Notes under the pieces: model-generated
Told to the model about the DNA's origin: nothing
Seen by the model: the letters and a program-made list of their open reading frames with translations, nothing else
Databases searched by the model: none
Assembly (NCBI GenBank): GCA_011319805.1
Contig: SJRY01000156.1
Location: forward strand, 1 to 48,523
Source: Macrocybe gigantea
Lineage: Eukaryota > Basidiomycota > Agaricomycetes > Agaricales > Callistosporiaceae
DNA length: 48,523 nucleotides
Direction of reading: 5' to 3'
Made by a program: the position numbers and the translations under genes
Part shown: positions 1-10,550 of the stretch, piece after piece
Numbering within the stretch: the stretch's first letter is position 1
Layout of the letters: each line of letters begins with the position of its first letter

Positions 1-1010
1 AACTCTGTCAGAGGTTTAGCGACCTTTGCATATCCCTTGATGAATCATCAGTAAAAGTTCGTGTACATCGAGGAGCTCGCTGATGCATGGTAGTGGAAAC
101 TTGTCCTTGACCGTATATTTGTTTATTTCCCGGTAGTCTTGGATGAGTCGCTTGCTTCCATCCTTCTTATTGCGAAAGAAGCAGGGTGCTGCGTAAGGTA
201 ATTTCAATGGGCATATTTTTCCTGTTTGTAATCCTTCTTCGACGAAGGCATCTAGTTCCTCTAGCTCTTTCTGTGTCATCGGGTAGACCTTGCTCGGTAT
301 CGTTTTGGGTGCATCCTTCGTTAAGTTTATTTCATGGTCCCATTCTTTGTGGTCTGGTAAGCGATCAAAGTTCTTCTCCTTGAAGAGGTGTTTGAATCTG
401 ATCAGATATGGGGGTATCTGGGTTCCTGTCTTGTCGCTGGCTGTGGTTTTCGCTGGTTCAGCCACCTTCTGTATCTTGATCGTCTGGTGGTTTATTTTGC
501 ACGTTTTGGGGCATCTGTCGAAGACAATTTCTCCTGTCCTCCATTTGATTGTTGGGTTGTGGTAGACAAGCCAGTCATGTCCTAGTAGCATGTCGGTTTT
601 TCCGATATCGAGTATGATGGCTTCCATGTGCTCCTTGTGTCCTTTAATGTCGATGTGGACCTCCGCTACTCGGTCTGCTGTTTTCTGACGATTGGGTGAT
701 CCGTCTGCATTTATGATGGGAATCTTCTTGATTCGTCGTGTCTTCAGTCCTGTTTTTGTACTATCGCGGTGTTGATGCAGGTCCTATCCGCTCCGCTATC
801 AACTTCTGGTGTTATCGTTGTGATTCCTTTTCGGGTTCGTATCCTTGCTGGTACTGCGAGCTCTTTCCTCTTTGGTGGTGTCCCCTTGGATGGTTTTTCT
901 TGGTGCTTCAGATCGCTTGGCGGGAATGGTGTATTTCAGAGTATGGGATGATCTACATCCGGTATCGAAGCGAGTCTGTTTCAGTTGTATGGGTCGCGAT
1001 TTAGCACCTC
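1..1010 (-). pseudogene. Gypsy pol fragment (protease to RT), copy A
   Basis: Minus-strand remnant of Pol. The protease motif DSGADRTC is intact near 800, followed by DMLLGHDWLVYHNP and the RT N-terminal segment with FFRNKKDGSKRLIQDYREIN. After ISELLDV the frame jumps to ELLLMIHQGICKG because the RT core is deleted. A 2-nt deletion between the DTGC and DSGA motifs shifts the frame. The product cannot be functional. Confidence 0.85.
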
Positions 1011-2143
1011 CTAGTCGGACCCTTCGGCAAAACCCTCTTTGTCAGAGCTTTCTTCATCCTTGTCTTCTTCGTCCTCTCCTTCTTCTTCTTTCACTTCTCT
1101 GACCCGGGATTTTCCTTTCTTCTTCTTCTTGCAGTTTCGTGCATAGTGTCCCTTTAAGCCACAATTGAAACATGTGACATTTGCTGCTCCTTTCGTGGTT
1201 CTGGGCAGTTTCGTGAGATGTGTCCTGGTTTATTGCAGTTGAAGCAGTTATTGCTTCGTACTTTGTCGACTTCCATGGCCTGTCCTACTCCTCGGCTTGG
1301 ATTTCCGGTCTTGCGCTGATTGCTTGTGAATTCTCCTCTCATCACATTTCTGTGTTCATGGATGTTTCGTCCAATCGCTCGAACTGTCTTGATATATTCA
1401 TCTCCATCTGTTGGAAGTGTGGAGATTGAGTGTACGGCTTCTGCTGTCCTTTGGTTTAAGCTCTTCTCGAGTAGGAAATGAGGGGCTGTTCCTGTCATTC
1501 CTGTTTTCCTGCGAGGTCTACGAATTCATCCAGAATTCGTCGATGGGTCGGTTTCCCTGTCTGATATTGAATAGTTTGCTTCCTGCTTGTGATGGTGACA
1601 TGACATTGCTGAATCGTGTCTCTATCTGGTTATGAAGTTGGCCCATGTGCTTTGGTTTGTAGTGGTGTCGATCTTCTTTGATGCCCAGTGGGCTCCGGGT
1701 CCGTCGGTCATTCTAGACAGGACCGCTCCAATCTTCTGTGTATCCGTGAGGTCCCCATGTGCGGTTATGTAGAGTTTCATCTTTCTCCACCAAATATCGA
1801 AGGATGTTCGATCTCCTGTAAAGGATTTCGGGTCGGCGATGATTCCCTTGTATTCTGTCGTCATCCTTTGGGGGTTTTCTTCGTCGTTCTCTTGGTCTTG
1901 GTCTTCCTGTTCCTGGATCTGTTGTTCTTGGGTTTGCTGTGCTTGGGCTTGCTGTTCTTGGAGCTGTTTCTGTCTTCGCTCCTCTCTCTGTTCTTTCCAG
2001 TAGTCTAGGTCAACTCCTGCGATTCTACAAGCTTGTTCAAAATCGGCCCACTCTGCGGCAGTCGGTCTGTTTGTCTTTGGTAATCCTTTTCGCTCCCTCC
2101 ACCGATAGTATTCGTCCCAGTCGTTGTTGCTTACTTTCGCCAC
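1011..2143 (-). pseudogene. Gypsy gag, copy A (frameshifted)
   Basis: Structural Gag of the retrotransposon. The N-terminal block starts VAKVSNNDWDEYYRWRE with a GTG at 2143 (an in-frame TAA lies upstream) and continues through a glutamine-rich coiled stretch (QEQQAQAQQTQEQQ) and a capsid-like region ending TWANFITR. A frameshift near 1500-1625 separates it from the second block, MTGTAPHFLLEKSLNQRTAE. This carries the CCHC knuckle [14 protein letters not shown], and a second knuckle follows closer to 1150. The reading frame ends in an acidic tail at the TAG at 1011. Copies C and G align with it throughout. Confidence 0.85.
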
Positions 2144-2149
2144 TGTGGT

Positions 2150-2760
2150 GCGATTCTTTCCTTATGCAGTGCTTCGGCGGATTGGTCCTCTGAAGGGTTC
2201 GGCGGTTTCGTTCCTGTGTGTCCTTGACTCTGGTGTCGTTCTCGTTGGTTCTGTCGTATGCTCTGTGCATCATGCCCCTTTGTATCAGTATGTCTTCCTC
2301 CTGTGTTCGGCGATTATAGTTCTCGATCTGTTGTTGCCTAAAGTCTCGGGCTTGTGTTCGTTCTTCTCTCATTTTCTTGCAGATGGGTTCGTCCTCTTCT
2401 TCGGCAAGAAGATTCTGGTCTGACCACAGCTCTTCTGGGCTTATCCCGTATTCTCCTTCTAGGAAGAGTTCTGCAATGAGTTGTGCTGCTCCTTCGCTGA
2501 GGATCTCAGTGGGCTTGTTTTGTGGTGGTGAAGGCAAACTCTCTCAGAAATGCCTGTTCTTTGTCGTCACTACTTGGTGTAGGCATGCACTCTCTCTTCC
2601 GTTTGTTTGGATTGCTAGTGTCTCTGCGGGTGGCATGGACTGTCTCTGCAAATGGCATGGACTGCAATGTCTGGTCTACTTCTTTGAGCCAAGTGCTCTC
2701 GTCGCTCGTGCTAGTGCTCGCTGGGTTGGCGACCACTTGTCGTCGAATATTGATCAAGTC
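2150..2760 (-). pseudogene. Gypsy leader ORF upstream of gag, copy A
   Basis: A conserved open stretch lies between the 5' LTR and gag. It begins INIRRQVVANPASTST and includes a basic NPNKRKREC patch, an acidic SDQNLLAEEEDEP patch and a charged region rich in R and Q. In copy A a small indel near 2520 splits it, while copy C keeps it open for 149 codons. No in-frame ATG was found at the start. It may be an N-terminal Gag extension reached by another start or by frameshift, or a separate protein. Function not recognised. Confidence 0.6.
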
Positions 2761-2810
2761 TTTGATAAAGCATGACGTGGTGTGTGTGTGAGTCTGAGTG
2801 AGTCTCGACG

Positions 2811-2821
2811 AGGCTTAATAT
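2811..2821 (-). promoter_or_regulatory. Self-priming primer binding site, copy A
   Basis: On the minus strand this 11-mer reads ATATTAAGCCT, two bases inside the 5' LTR. It is exactly complementary to LTR positions 2899-2909, which lie about 33 nt downstream of the LTR TATA box. No TGG-type tRNA site is present. See the copy G entry. Confidence 0.65.
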
Positions 2822-2823
2822 CT

Positions 2824-3140
2824 TGTTAGGCTAGACAAATCTCAGAAGGACTCGGGCAGACTAAGTGCAAGAGTGGTCTTGAGATGATGGCAAAAGGAAT
2901 ATTAAGCCTAGTGCTACTGGTACATGGGAGTCCTTATATACATTACAGTACTGAGCACGGACCATGGGCTGCGCAATGCTGTGGACTGCGGATGAGTAAG
3001 ACTGGAAGGAGATGACTCAGGATGACTAGGGAAGTGGGATGACTCGATGGCTGCGCGCTGCGCAGCATGATGGGGGAGATAAGGGATGTGGGAAAGATAA
3101 GATAAGAAAATGAATAGTCCTTTGGGTGGCGTCTGTAACA
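2824..3140 (-). repeat. Gypsy 5' LTR, copy A
   Basis: 317-bp LTR of the gypsy family, bounded by TGTTAGGCTAGAC and GTCTGTAACA (plus-strand reading). It contains the TATATAAGG-type TATA box, and the sequence matches six other complete or near-complete LTRs in the window. It is CpG-rich (CTGCGCGCTGCGCAG), suggesting a young copy compared with F. Confidence 0.92.
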
Positions 3141-3378
3141 TCACTCTAACTAACCCTTAGATGTGAGAGGTGGGGATAAGGATGCTATTTCTAGCCAGCT
3201 CGAAGCTGGATTCTACTATGTACAATTTCAGTATTTATACATTATGACTACCTAGGGTTTCCTCGAGTCATCGCATTGTATCCTGTTTGTCACATCACAG
3301 TTTGTGTCACGTGTTCATCATGTGGCTTTTGAGTCACGTGCCCATCGTCAAGATAATGATTAGTCTGAAATCGTAACA
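3141..3378 (+). repeat. E2 LTR remnant (3' end side)
   Basis: This sequence starts TCACTCTAACTAACCC and ends GAAATCGTAACA, followed by ATGTA. Its first 53 bases recur in reverse complement at 10555-10607. The ends (TGCTACAC at the other copy, TAACA here) and the 5-bp ATGTA duplication fit a small LTR family that interrupted a gypsy element. It holds a short hairpin (CCAGCTCGAAGCTGG, near 3195) and two GTCACGTG boxes at about 3306 and 3332. No coding capacity. Confidence 0.6.
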
Positions 3379-3383
3379 ATGTA

Positions 3384-6300
3384 GATCATCCCATACTCTG
3401 AAATACACCATTCCCGCCAAGCGATCTGAAGCACCAAGGAAAACCATCCAAGGGGACAAACCACCAAAAAGGAAAGAACTCGCAGTACCAGCAAGGATAC
3501 GAACGCGAAAAGGAATCACAATGATGACACCGGAAGTCGATAGCAGAGCGGATAGGACCTGCATCAACACCACGATAGTAGCGAAAACAGGACTGAAGAC
3601 ATGATGAATCAAGAAGATTCCATTATAAATGCAGACGGATCACCCAACCGCCAGAAAACAGCAGACCGAGTAGCGGAGGTCCACATCGACATTAAAGGAT
3701 ACAAGGAGCACATGGAAGCCATCATACTCGACATCGGAAAAACCAACATGCTACTAGGACATGACTGGCTTGTCTACTACAACCCAACAATCAAATGGAG
3801 GACAGGAGAAATTGTCTTTGACAGATGCCCTAAAATGTGCAAAATAAACCACCAGACGATTAAGATACAGAAGGTGGCTGAACCAGCAAAAACCACAGCC
3901 AGCGACAAGACAGGAACCCAGATACCTCTATATCTGATCAGATTCAAACACCTCTTCAAGGAGAAGAACTTTGATCGCTTACCAGACTACAAAGAATGGG
4001 ACCATGAAATAAACTTAATGAAGGATGCATCCAAAACAATACCAAGCAAGGTCTATCCGATGACACAGAAAGAACTAGAGGAACTAGATGCCTTCGTCAA
4101 AGAAGGATTATGAACAGGAAAAATATGCCCATCGAAATCGCCTTATGCAGCACCCTGCTTCTTTTGCAACAAGAAGGATGGAAGCAAACGACTCATCCAA
4201 GACTACCGGGAGATAAACAAATATATGGTCAAGGACAAGTTCCCACTACCATGCATCAGTGAGCTCCTCGACGTACTACAAGGAGCAAAGTACTTTAGCA
4301 AGATCAATATTATCTGGGGATACAATAACGTGCGCATCCGGAAAGGGGATGAATGGAAGGCAGCCTTCCTAACAGCAAGAGGACTCTTCAAACTGACAGT
4401 CATGTACTTTGGGCAGTGCAACGCACCAAGCACTTTTAGCCGAATGATGGCAAGCCTCTTCCAAGACCAAATACAAAGGAGAGTGTGCATAATCTATATG
4501 GACAACATCATAATCATCGGACGAATATGAGAGGAACTCCAAAAGAACATCATAGGAGTCATGGAAATACTGAACAAGAATGACTTGTTCATCAAAGGAC
4601 TGAAATGCATCTGGGAATCATCAAAAGTCCCAGTACTAGGATACATTGTAGGAGAAGGGAATGTAGAAATGGAACCAGAAAAGATCACAGCTGTACAATC
4701 CTGGCCAACCCCAAAGACAAAGAAAGAACTACAAAAGTTCTTGGGATTCACGAACTTTTACCGATGATTCATCAAGGGATATGCAAAGGTCGCTAAACCT
4801 CTGACAGAGTTGACTGGAAACAAAGCATTCCAGTGGACAAACAAGCAACAGGACACTTTCAAAGAGCTGATCCGACATATAACCTCAGCACCCATTCTAG
4901 CACTACCACAGACAGAAGGAAAATTCTGAGTTGAAATGGACACCTCAGGATATGCCATTGGAGCGGTACTATCACAACAGCAGAAAGGACTATGGCATCT
5001 GATCGCATTCATCTCGAGATGCATGACCCCAGCGGAACAAAACTACGAAATCTACGACAAGGAACTTCTTGCGATAATGGTCGCACTAAAGACATAGAGA
5101 CAATACCTCCTCGAAGCTCGAGAGAAGTTCGAAATATTGACGGATCACAAGAAACCTATCATACTTCCGGAAGCCACAGCAACTCAATTCAAGACAGATT
5201 GGCTGGTACCTGAAATTATAGGAATATGACTATGAACTATGACATGTACCAGGAAAGGCCAATGGAAAAGCGGATGTCCTATCACGGATGGCAGAATATG
5301 AAGAAAACCTAGCAGAGAAGGACGACATACAAATGATCAAAGAAGCAGCATTCATTCGACATCTGGAAGAGAATAATGAATGAGACTTCAAATTTATGAT
5401 GTTCGAGGACAAACACCCATGGAAAGAAGAAGCAGAAGATAATGAAACAATACAAACAAGAGGAATCATGATGATCGAATCCTCAAGGATAGAACAAATT
5501 CAACAATGCATACGAAGGGAGACAATTGTAACAACAGGACTGAAGGAAAAACCACACTGGTTCACAGAAGATGACCACATCGTATACGTAGGAGGAAAAA
5601 TCTATGTTCCTCCAGACAACAAACTGAAGGAAAACATCATGTTTGAACACCACGACACACCCATCGGAGGACACCCAGGGCAATACCACATGCACGAGCT
5701 CATAAGCCGCACCTATTGGTGGCCATCAATGCTAACGGACATCAAGAAGTATGTCAATGGATGCGAAACATGTCAGCGAAACAAAATCATCTGACAAAAG
5801 AAACATGCACCTCTGCACCTGCACGAAGTCCCACAGCAACCATGGGAAGATATCGGAGTAGATCTCATAGGACCGCTACCCAGCTCGAACAGCTTTAATG
5901 CCATTGCTGTAGTTACAGACTGCCTAACCAAGATGATCCACCTGGTTCCTACAAAGACCGAACTCACAGTAGAAGGTCTCACATGACTATATCGAGACAA
6001 TATGTGGCAACTCCACAGAATCCCATAAAAGATCATCAGTAACTGAGGACCCCAATTCATAGTGCAATTCATAACAGCACTTCTAAAATTACTTGGAACA
6101 AAACAAAACCTATCAATGGCTTACCACCCATAGACAAATGGATAGGCAGAGCGATCCCATCAGAAAATGGAAGCCTTCCTCAAAAGCTTCACAAACAACT
6201 TAGAGGATGATTGGGCAGAATGGATAGCAATCGCAGAATACCAATACAATGACAAGGCACATCAGGGAACAAAGGAGACACCATTCTACCTCAACTATGG

Positions 6301-6950
6301 AATGCACCCCTGGAAGGGAGAACCACAGATGACAGAAGGGAATAATCCAGCAGCAAAGGACTTCGTCAAAAGAATGAACCAAATACAGAAAGAAGCAAAT
6401 GCTGCACTGCAGTATGCACAAACATGAGCCAAAGACAATTATGATGCAAGGCAAAGACCAGCCCATGAATACAAGAAAAGAGATAGAGTATGGCTAGAAG
6501 CCATCAATATCACAGTCAATCGACCATCAAAGAAGTTATTGGCACTCTGATATGGACCGTTCAAGGTGGTTGAAAAGAAAGGAGCCTTGGCATATCGCCT
6601 GGAACTCCCAGCATCATGGCAGCTGATATACCCTGTGTTCAATGAAACACTGCTCATACCCTATAAAGGACCCCATTTCAAGATACAAGAGCGACCATCG
6701 CTGCCACCCCCTGAAATCATATGATGAAGAAGAGTATGAGATAGAAGAGATCCTGAAAAGGAAGAAATAAGGGAGGAGAATGCTATTCCTGGTCAAATGG
6801 AAAGGATACGGACATGAAGAGAATACATAGATCAAAGAGAAAGAACTGGGGAATGCACAGCAAGCTCTAGACCACTTTCTAAAGAAGACTGTGAACCAGG
6901 ATAAAAGAATCATAACAAGAGAGAAGAAGACCAAAAATCACACATCATGA
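3384..6950 (+). pseudogene. Gypsy pol, copy B (PR-RT-RNase H-IN-chromodomain)
   Basis: Polyprotein of a chromovirus, with domains in order. The protease has DSRA instead of DSGA at 3539-3550. RT spans about 4090-4780 with NKKDGSKRLIQDYREIN, and its catalytic motif YMDN at 4495-4506 replaces the expected YxDD. RNase H covers about 4800-5300. The integrase zinc region has HELISRTYWWPSM and CETCQRNK (about 5690-5790), and the integrase core runs to about 6330. A chromodomain-like end, EEYEIEEILKRKK then LFLVKWKGYGHEENT, lies at about 6725-6890. Stops include TGA for expected Arg codons and TAG for expected Gln. Several stops and YMDN are shared with copy G, so both descend from an already defective or converted sequence. 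Confidence 0.88.
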
Positions 6951-7329
6951 CCACCAACACCCCATCAGCATCGACAGCAGCGATGACAGCCATGCACCTA
7001 CCCCCAACCACCCAAATGACCATGAGAATCTAGCAAGGATTCTCAACAGCAGTGACTACATGGACCCCCTCACCATTACACTTGGCATGTACATGCACTA
7101 TGTTATGACTGTCCACATGCACCTCTGGACTGGACGAACCCCTGATGGGACTGGTCCCACTGCAGCTGAATGTATCGTGCTTTGCAAGGCAATGGAAATG
7201 CTTCGTACAGAAAACTGGCAACTTAAACTCCTCACCACCACACTCCATCACATCCGTGCCTATAATGAAGAGCTCATTCATACATGGGCCCCATGCACTG
7301 CGACCGCCTGGGAGACCAATACTGGATAG
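6947..7329 (+). pseudogene. Gypsy ORF3 downstream of pol, copy B (frameshifted)
   Basis: Counterpart of the 132-codon ORF in copy G. The ATG at 6947 overlaps the pol stop as ATGA. One C is missing from the CCCC run near 6962, which shifts the frame; the remaining frame, MDPLTITLGMYMHYVMTVHM, continues to a TAG at 7327. Function unknown. Confidence 0.65.
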
Positions 7330-7381
7330 GGACAGCTGGACTAAGGTCCTTCATGAGGACGTGAATCTAAAGAGAGGGTGA

Positions 7382-7701
7382 TGTTACAGACGTCGCTCAA
7401 AGGACCATTCAATTTCTTATCTTATCTTTCCCATATTCCTTACCTTCCCCATCATGCTATGCAGCGCACAGCCATCAAGTCATCTCACTTCTCTAGTCAT
7501 CCTGAGTCATCTCCTTCCAGCCTTACTCATCTGCAGTCCACAGCATTGCGCAGCCCATGGTCCGTGCTCGAGTACTGTAATGTATATAAGGACTTCCAGA
7601 TGTACCAGTAGCACTAGGCTTAATATTCCTTTTGCCATTGTCTCAAGACCACTCTTGCACTTAGTCTGTTTGAGTCCTTTTGAGATTTGTCTAGCCTAAC
7701 A
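7382..7701 (+). repeat. Gypsy 3' LTR, copy B
   Basis: 320-bp LTR (TGTTACAGACG to CTAGCCTAACA) preceded by the purine-rich tract AAAGAGAGGGTGA. It shares variants with the copy G 5' LTR (CATTCAATTTC, TCATCTCACTT) that differ from those of copies A and C, so it belongs to an older LTR subtype. The flank is AGTAC; no matching flank was found. Confidence 0.9.
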
Positions 7702-7950
7702 AGTACTGCCAGCAAGGCTACAAGAAACAGTGCCAAATTACATACATGGTGCAATGCTATCACTAAGGTAGCTAATATGTGTGCTGCTAAGCTCAAATGA
7801 TTCCACAAAGCAGTAGAGGAGTTAACCTGCATATCCAAATAGCAGGCAGTGAAAAAGGAGAACTGCACTCCATTCAGAGCCTCTAGTGCTAGATACACCT
7901 CTTTCTTCTCAGCCCCTAGAGACAAAAAGTGCAGACCACCTAAGCGAGCC
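7702..7950. other. Unassigned 249-bp spacer
   Basis: No recognisable gene. A minus-strand open stretch to about 7925 reads MSLGAEKKEVYLALEALNGV and then a hydrophobic region, running into the LTR. It may be a remnant of an unknown element or host exon. No repeats with the rest of the window were seen. Confidence 0.4.
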
Positions 7951-7976
7951 CATCACACTCCCCCCCCTGTTCTCCT
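7951..7976 (+). repeat. Left 26-bp terminal inverted repeat
   Basis: Reads CATCACACT, eight C residues and TGTTCTCCT. It is the reverse complement of 10525-10550 with a single C/G difference at the fourth base. Confidence 0.8.
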
Positions 7977-8458
7977 AAACTCCAGGAGGAATTTAGCAGG
8001 AATTTACAAGGATGCCAGGAGGAGTCTGTAAGTACTGAAGAAGGACTTTTCAGCCAATTCTTTGATTTTGAGAGAGCCTGCCAAGTCCTTACACAGTCCT
8101 GGGAAAGTCCTTCTAAAGTTCAGGTTTAGAAGGAATTCTACAGGAAGTTTGGAGGGATTGTCACTGACAATCCTCCTGGAGTTCTTATAGAGTTTAGAAG
8201 CCAAGCCCAGTTCTCCTGGAGTTTAGAAGGATTCCAGTAGGATTCCTAATAATTATATTAAGAGAAGATAAGAAGTGATAGAGTTTAGAAGGACTCCAGC
8301 AGAATTGCTAATAATCATATTGACAGAAGGTAACAAAGGATAATAGTAAAGGTGAATCAAAGTCCAGAAGGAGTCTAGAATGACGAAGTTCCACCTGGAG
8401 TTTAGAAGGAATGCAGACAAACAGCAGAAAATCAAGTTTAAAAAATGGACATGAAAGG

Positions 8459-8530
8459 GGATTGAACTCAGGACTAGGGGAATTGAACGGCAGAGTGAGG
8501 GCTTAACCACTGGACCAGGAGGGCTTGCAT
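8459..8530 (-). repeat. tRNA-like (pol III promoter) sequence in left arm
   Basis: On the minus strand a box A-like TGGTCCAGTGG (8507-8517) is followed about 37 nt later by a box B-like GAGTTCAATCC (8459-8469). The order and spacing fit a tRNA-derived SINE head or tRNA pseudogene. A full cloverleaf was not obtained by eye. Confidence 0.5.
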
Positions 8531-8689
8531 GGAAACAAATGGTTTCAATTGACATACCGGTGGGGTCATGTGCGGTCACATGACCTTGTTGATCAGTCTC
8601 ACGCTCGCATTCCGCTTTCTCATCATCGCTCCCACCCCTTCCTCCACCTCCTTCCCCATTACCACATCAAGCACCCAGATGACGAGGAA

Positions 8690-9620
8690 CCACCATGACG
8701 CAGCGCCGCCCAACGGCAAGCCGGACACGGGGGAAGGAGGAGAATGGGCGACAGAGGCGCGTTGACGCCTCTGTCGCAGAGGTAAGCTTTTTTTTCTTTT
8801 TTTTCTCGTTCCTGTGCGTTTGACCGCCCACCAGGTGCACGGCGCAACGCCACCGCCGAACGGCAGCCGTACAGCGCCGCCCAGGGCCCGCCTCCCTCAC
8901 CGGCACCCAACGCCGTCTAACGCGCCCACGCCCACGCCCTCCTCCCGCCCTCAGGCGCAAACGCCAAACGGCAGCCAACCGCAGGCGTGAGCGCCGCCCA
9001 CGGCCCACGGCCCGCCCCCGGATCGACACCGCCATCTGCGCCCAACGGCAACGGCCGTCAACACCGCCCACCGCCCACCGCTCCCTCCCACCACTCCCGC
9101 CCACCCTCCACCGCCCAACGGCAATGGCCGTCAACGCCGCCCACCGCCCACCGCTCCCGCCCACCCTCCACCGCCCAACGGCAACCGTCAGCGGCGCCCA
9201 CGGCCCCCCGCTTGGCCCCAAACACCCGCGCCCGCCCTCCTCCGACCAACGGCAGCCCACGGCCCCCGCCCGCCCTCTGCGCCCAACCACAGCCGTCACC
9301 GCTGCCCAATGGCCGCAAACGGCGTGCCCTCAGCGCCACCCACCGCCTCCCGCCCGCCCTCTCCCCTCCGCCACTCCACGGCAGCCGTCGGCACCCAGCA
9401 GGACCCCACCCCACCCTCCACGCCGACTCCCCCGCCCTCGTCGCCCTTCAGTGCCCGTCTACGGCTCATCTCGCCCGTAAGTCCATAATTTCAACTGGAC
9501 ATTACATGTTTTATTACTTCTTCATACTTTGAAAGTACTCGAAAAACAAAGTAAAAAGGCGGCTAAAAATATTATATCAATGGATAGTGAAGAATTGGAA
9601 GAAGAATTAGGAATTGAAAT
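8690..9620 (+). other. GC-rich proline-coding core with exon-like tail
   Basis: Base composition shifts sharply to C- and G-rich sequence made of CGCCCACCGC and CGCCCAACGGCA variants, with two imperfect tandem units at about 9055-9190. A plus-strand reading frame (8987-9532) encodes low-complexity Pro/Ala/Arg protein. GTAAGC near 8780 and GTAAGT at 9478 look like fungal splice donors. A 35-40-codon frame ending MDSEELEEELGIEMDIVH and TAG closes near 9636. It may be a captured host gene piece. No family was recognised. Confidence 0.35.
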
Positions 9621-9834
9621 GGATATAGTACATTAGTCTTTTAGATAATGATTTTTGTTGTTTTTTAAATCTACAACAGTTCAACTTTGGCCTATAAAAT
9701 TATCAATTCCCACTGGAGTTCACAAAGAGTCCTGGTAAAGTTCCTGTATAGTTCTGGTAAAATCTTACAGGAATCTCATGAGAATTTATAAATATATATT
9801 GCTACACTACTGCTATATTTGCTTTGTATTGTAG

Positions 9835-9966
9835 AGTCCTTGTAAAGTCCTTGTGGAGTTCTTGTAAAGTTCTTGTCAAGTCCTTATGAAATCCTTGTGC
9901 AGTTCTTGTAGAATCCTTGTGGAGTTCTTGTAATGTTCTTGTAAAGTTCTTGTGGACTCCTCTTAA
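9835..9966 (+). repeat. Twelve phased 11-bp repeats
   Basis: Twelve consecutive 11-mers with consensus AGTYCTTGTRR (for example AGTCCTTGTAA, AGTCCTTGTGG, AGTTCTTGTAA) in exact register. Less perfect units continue to about 10420. From about 10440 to 10525 the unit appears in the opposite orientation (AGGACTCAACC). Confidence 0.85.
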
Positions 9967-10524
9967 TGTTTTCCTTGTAGAGTTCTGCTGGAATCCTGCT
10001 GGAGTCCTGCTGGAGTCCTGTGATAATAATGTTCTGTTGAAATTCTTGTGGTCCTGAAAAAGTTCTTGTAGAGTTCTGTTAAAGTCCTTGTGGAATCCTA
10101 TGAGAATCCTTGTAGAGTCCTTGTAGAGTCTTGTAGAAATCCTGACAGAGTTTTCTTAAGGTCCTTGTGGAGTCCTTGTGGAGTCCTGATTCAGTTCTTC
10201 TGAAATATGCCAAATGTCTGTGAATATGTGAATATATATCAGAGTTCTGGTATAGTTCAGTATAGATTCTTGTAAACTCCTTCTAGAGTCCTTCTGATTC
10301 CTTCTAAAGTCCTCCTGGGGTTCTGGTTGAGTTCTTCTGGAGTCCTGATAGAATGAGTTCTGCTGAAATCCTTGTAAAATCCTCTTTCAGTCCTCCTTCA
10401 GTCCTTCTTCAGTCCAGGTAATATATATATTGGACCTAACTAGGACTCAACCAGGACTCAACCAGGACTTTACAGAAACTCCAGAAACTCAACAAGGACC
10501 CAACAGGGACTCAACAGGGATGCC

Positions 10525-10550
10525 AGGAGAACAGGGGGGGGAGTGTCATG
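10525..10550 (-). repeat. Right 26-bp terminal inverted repeat
   Basis: Reads AGGAGAACA, eight G residues and AGTGTCATG, the reverse complement of 7951-7976 with one mismatch. It directly precedes the E2 LTR remnant. Confidence 0.8.

Larger units (their letters stand above)
1..3140 (-). mobile_element. Gypsy (chromovirus) copy A, 5' part
   Basis: LTR retrotransposon on the minus strand, running from its 5' LTR (right end) through leader ORF, gag and protease into RT, and leaving the window at the left. It matches copies B, C, F and G at the nucleotide level. An internal deletion of about 470 bp removes most of RT: sequence equivalent to copy B 4276 is joined to sequence equivalent to 4750. 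Its right flank TCACT lies inside the E2 LTR, so A probably inserted there. The 3' LTR is outside the window. Confidence 0.9.
3379..7701 (+). mobile_element. Gypsy (chromovirus) copy B, 3' part
   Basis: Plus-strand element running from the protease region to the 3' LTR. Its left end is the ATGTA target duplication of E2, so the missing 5' part (leader, gag, 5' LTR) was separated by that insertion; copy C has exactly the complementary part. Pol carries many in-frame stops. The stretch 5773-7140 is almost identical to copy G 23401-24768. Confidence 0.88.
7951..10550. mobile_element. Foldback-like element with 11-bp repeat arms
   Basis: A 2.6-kb unit bounded by 26-bp inverted termini with one mismatch (7951-7976 and 10525-10550), both built around ACTCCCCCCCCTGTTCTCCT. 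The left arm (about 7977-8440) contains GGAGTTTAGAAGGATTCC-type units. The right arm (about 9690-10420) contains the complementary family as AGTCCTTGTGG 11-mers. The core (8690-9620) is GC-rich. Long inverted arms of short tandem repeats are the hallmark of foldback transposons. No transposase was recognised. The right end abuts the E2 LTR at 10551. Alternatively, the right poly-G terminus could be the polypurine tract of an LTR element. Confidence 0.5.

Noticed and set aside
3601..4113. The 170-aa ORF beginning MMNQEDSIINADGS as an independent gene
   Set aside because: It is an open segment of gypsy pol (protease to RT) between stops; the ATG is internal.
7620..7925. Minus-strand 101-aa ORF as a membrane protein gene
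   Set aside because: It runs from unassigned sequence into the gypsy LTR, without support from any second copy.
8667..9414. Long minus-strand ORFs in the GC-rich block (Gly/Arg/Trp-rich)
   Set aside because: Low-complexity antisense of CGCCCACCGC repeats; open in several frames at once because of base composition.
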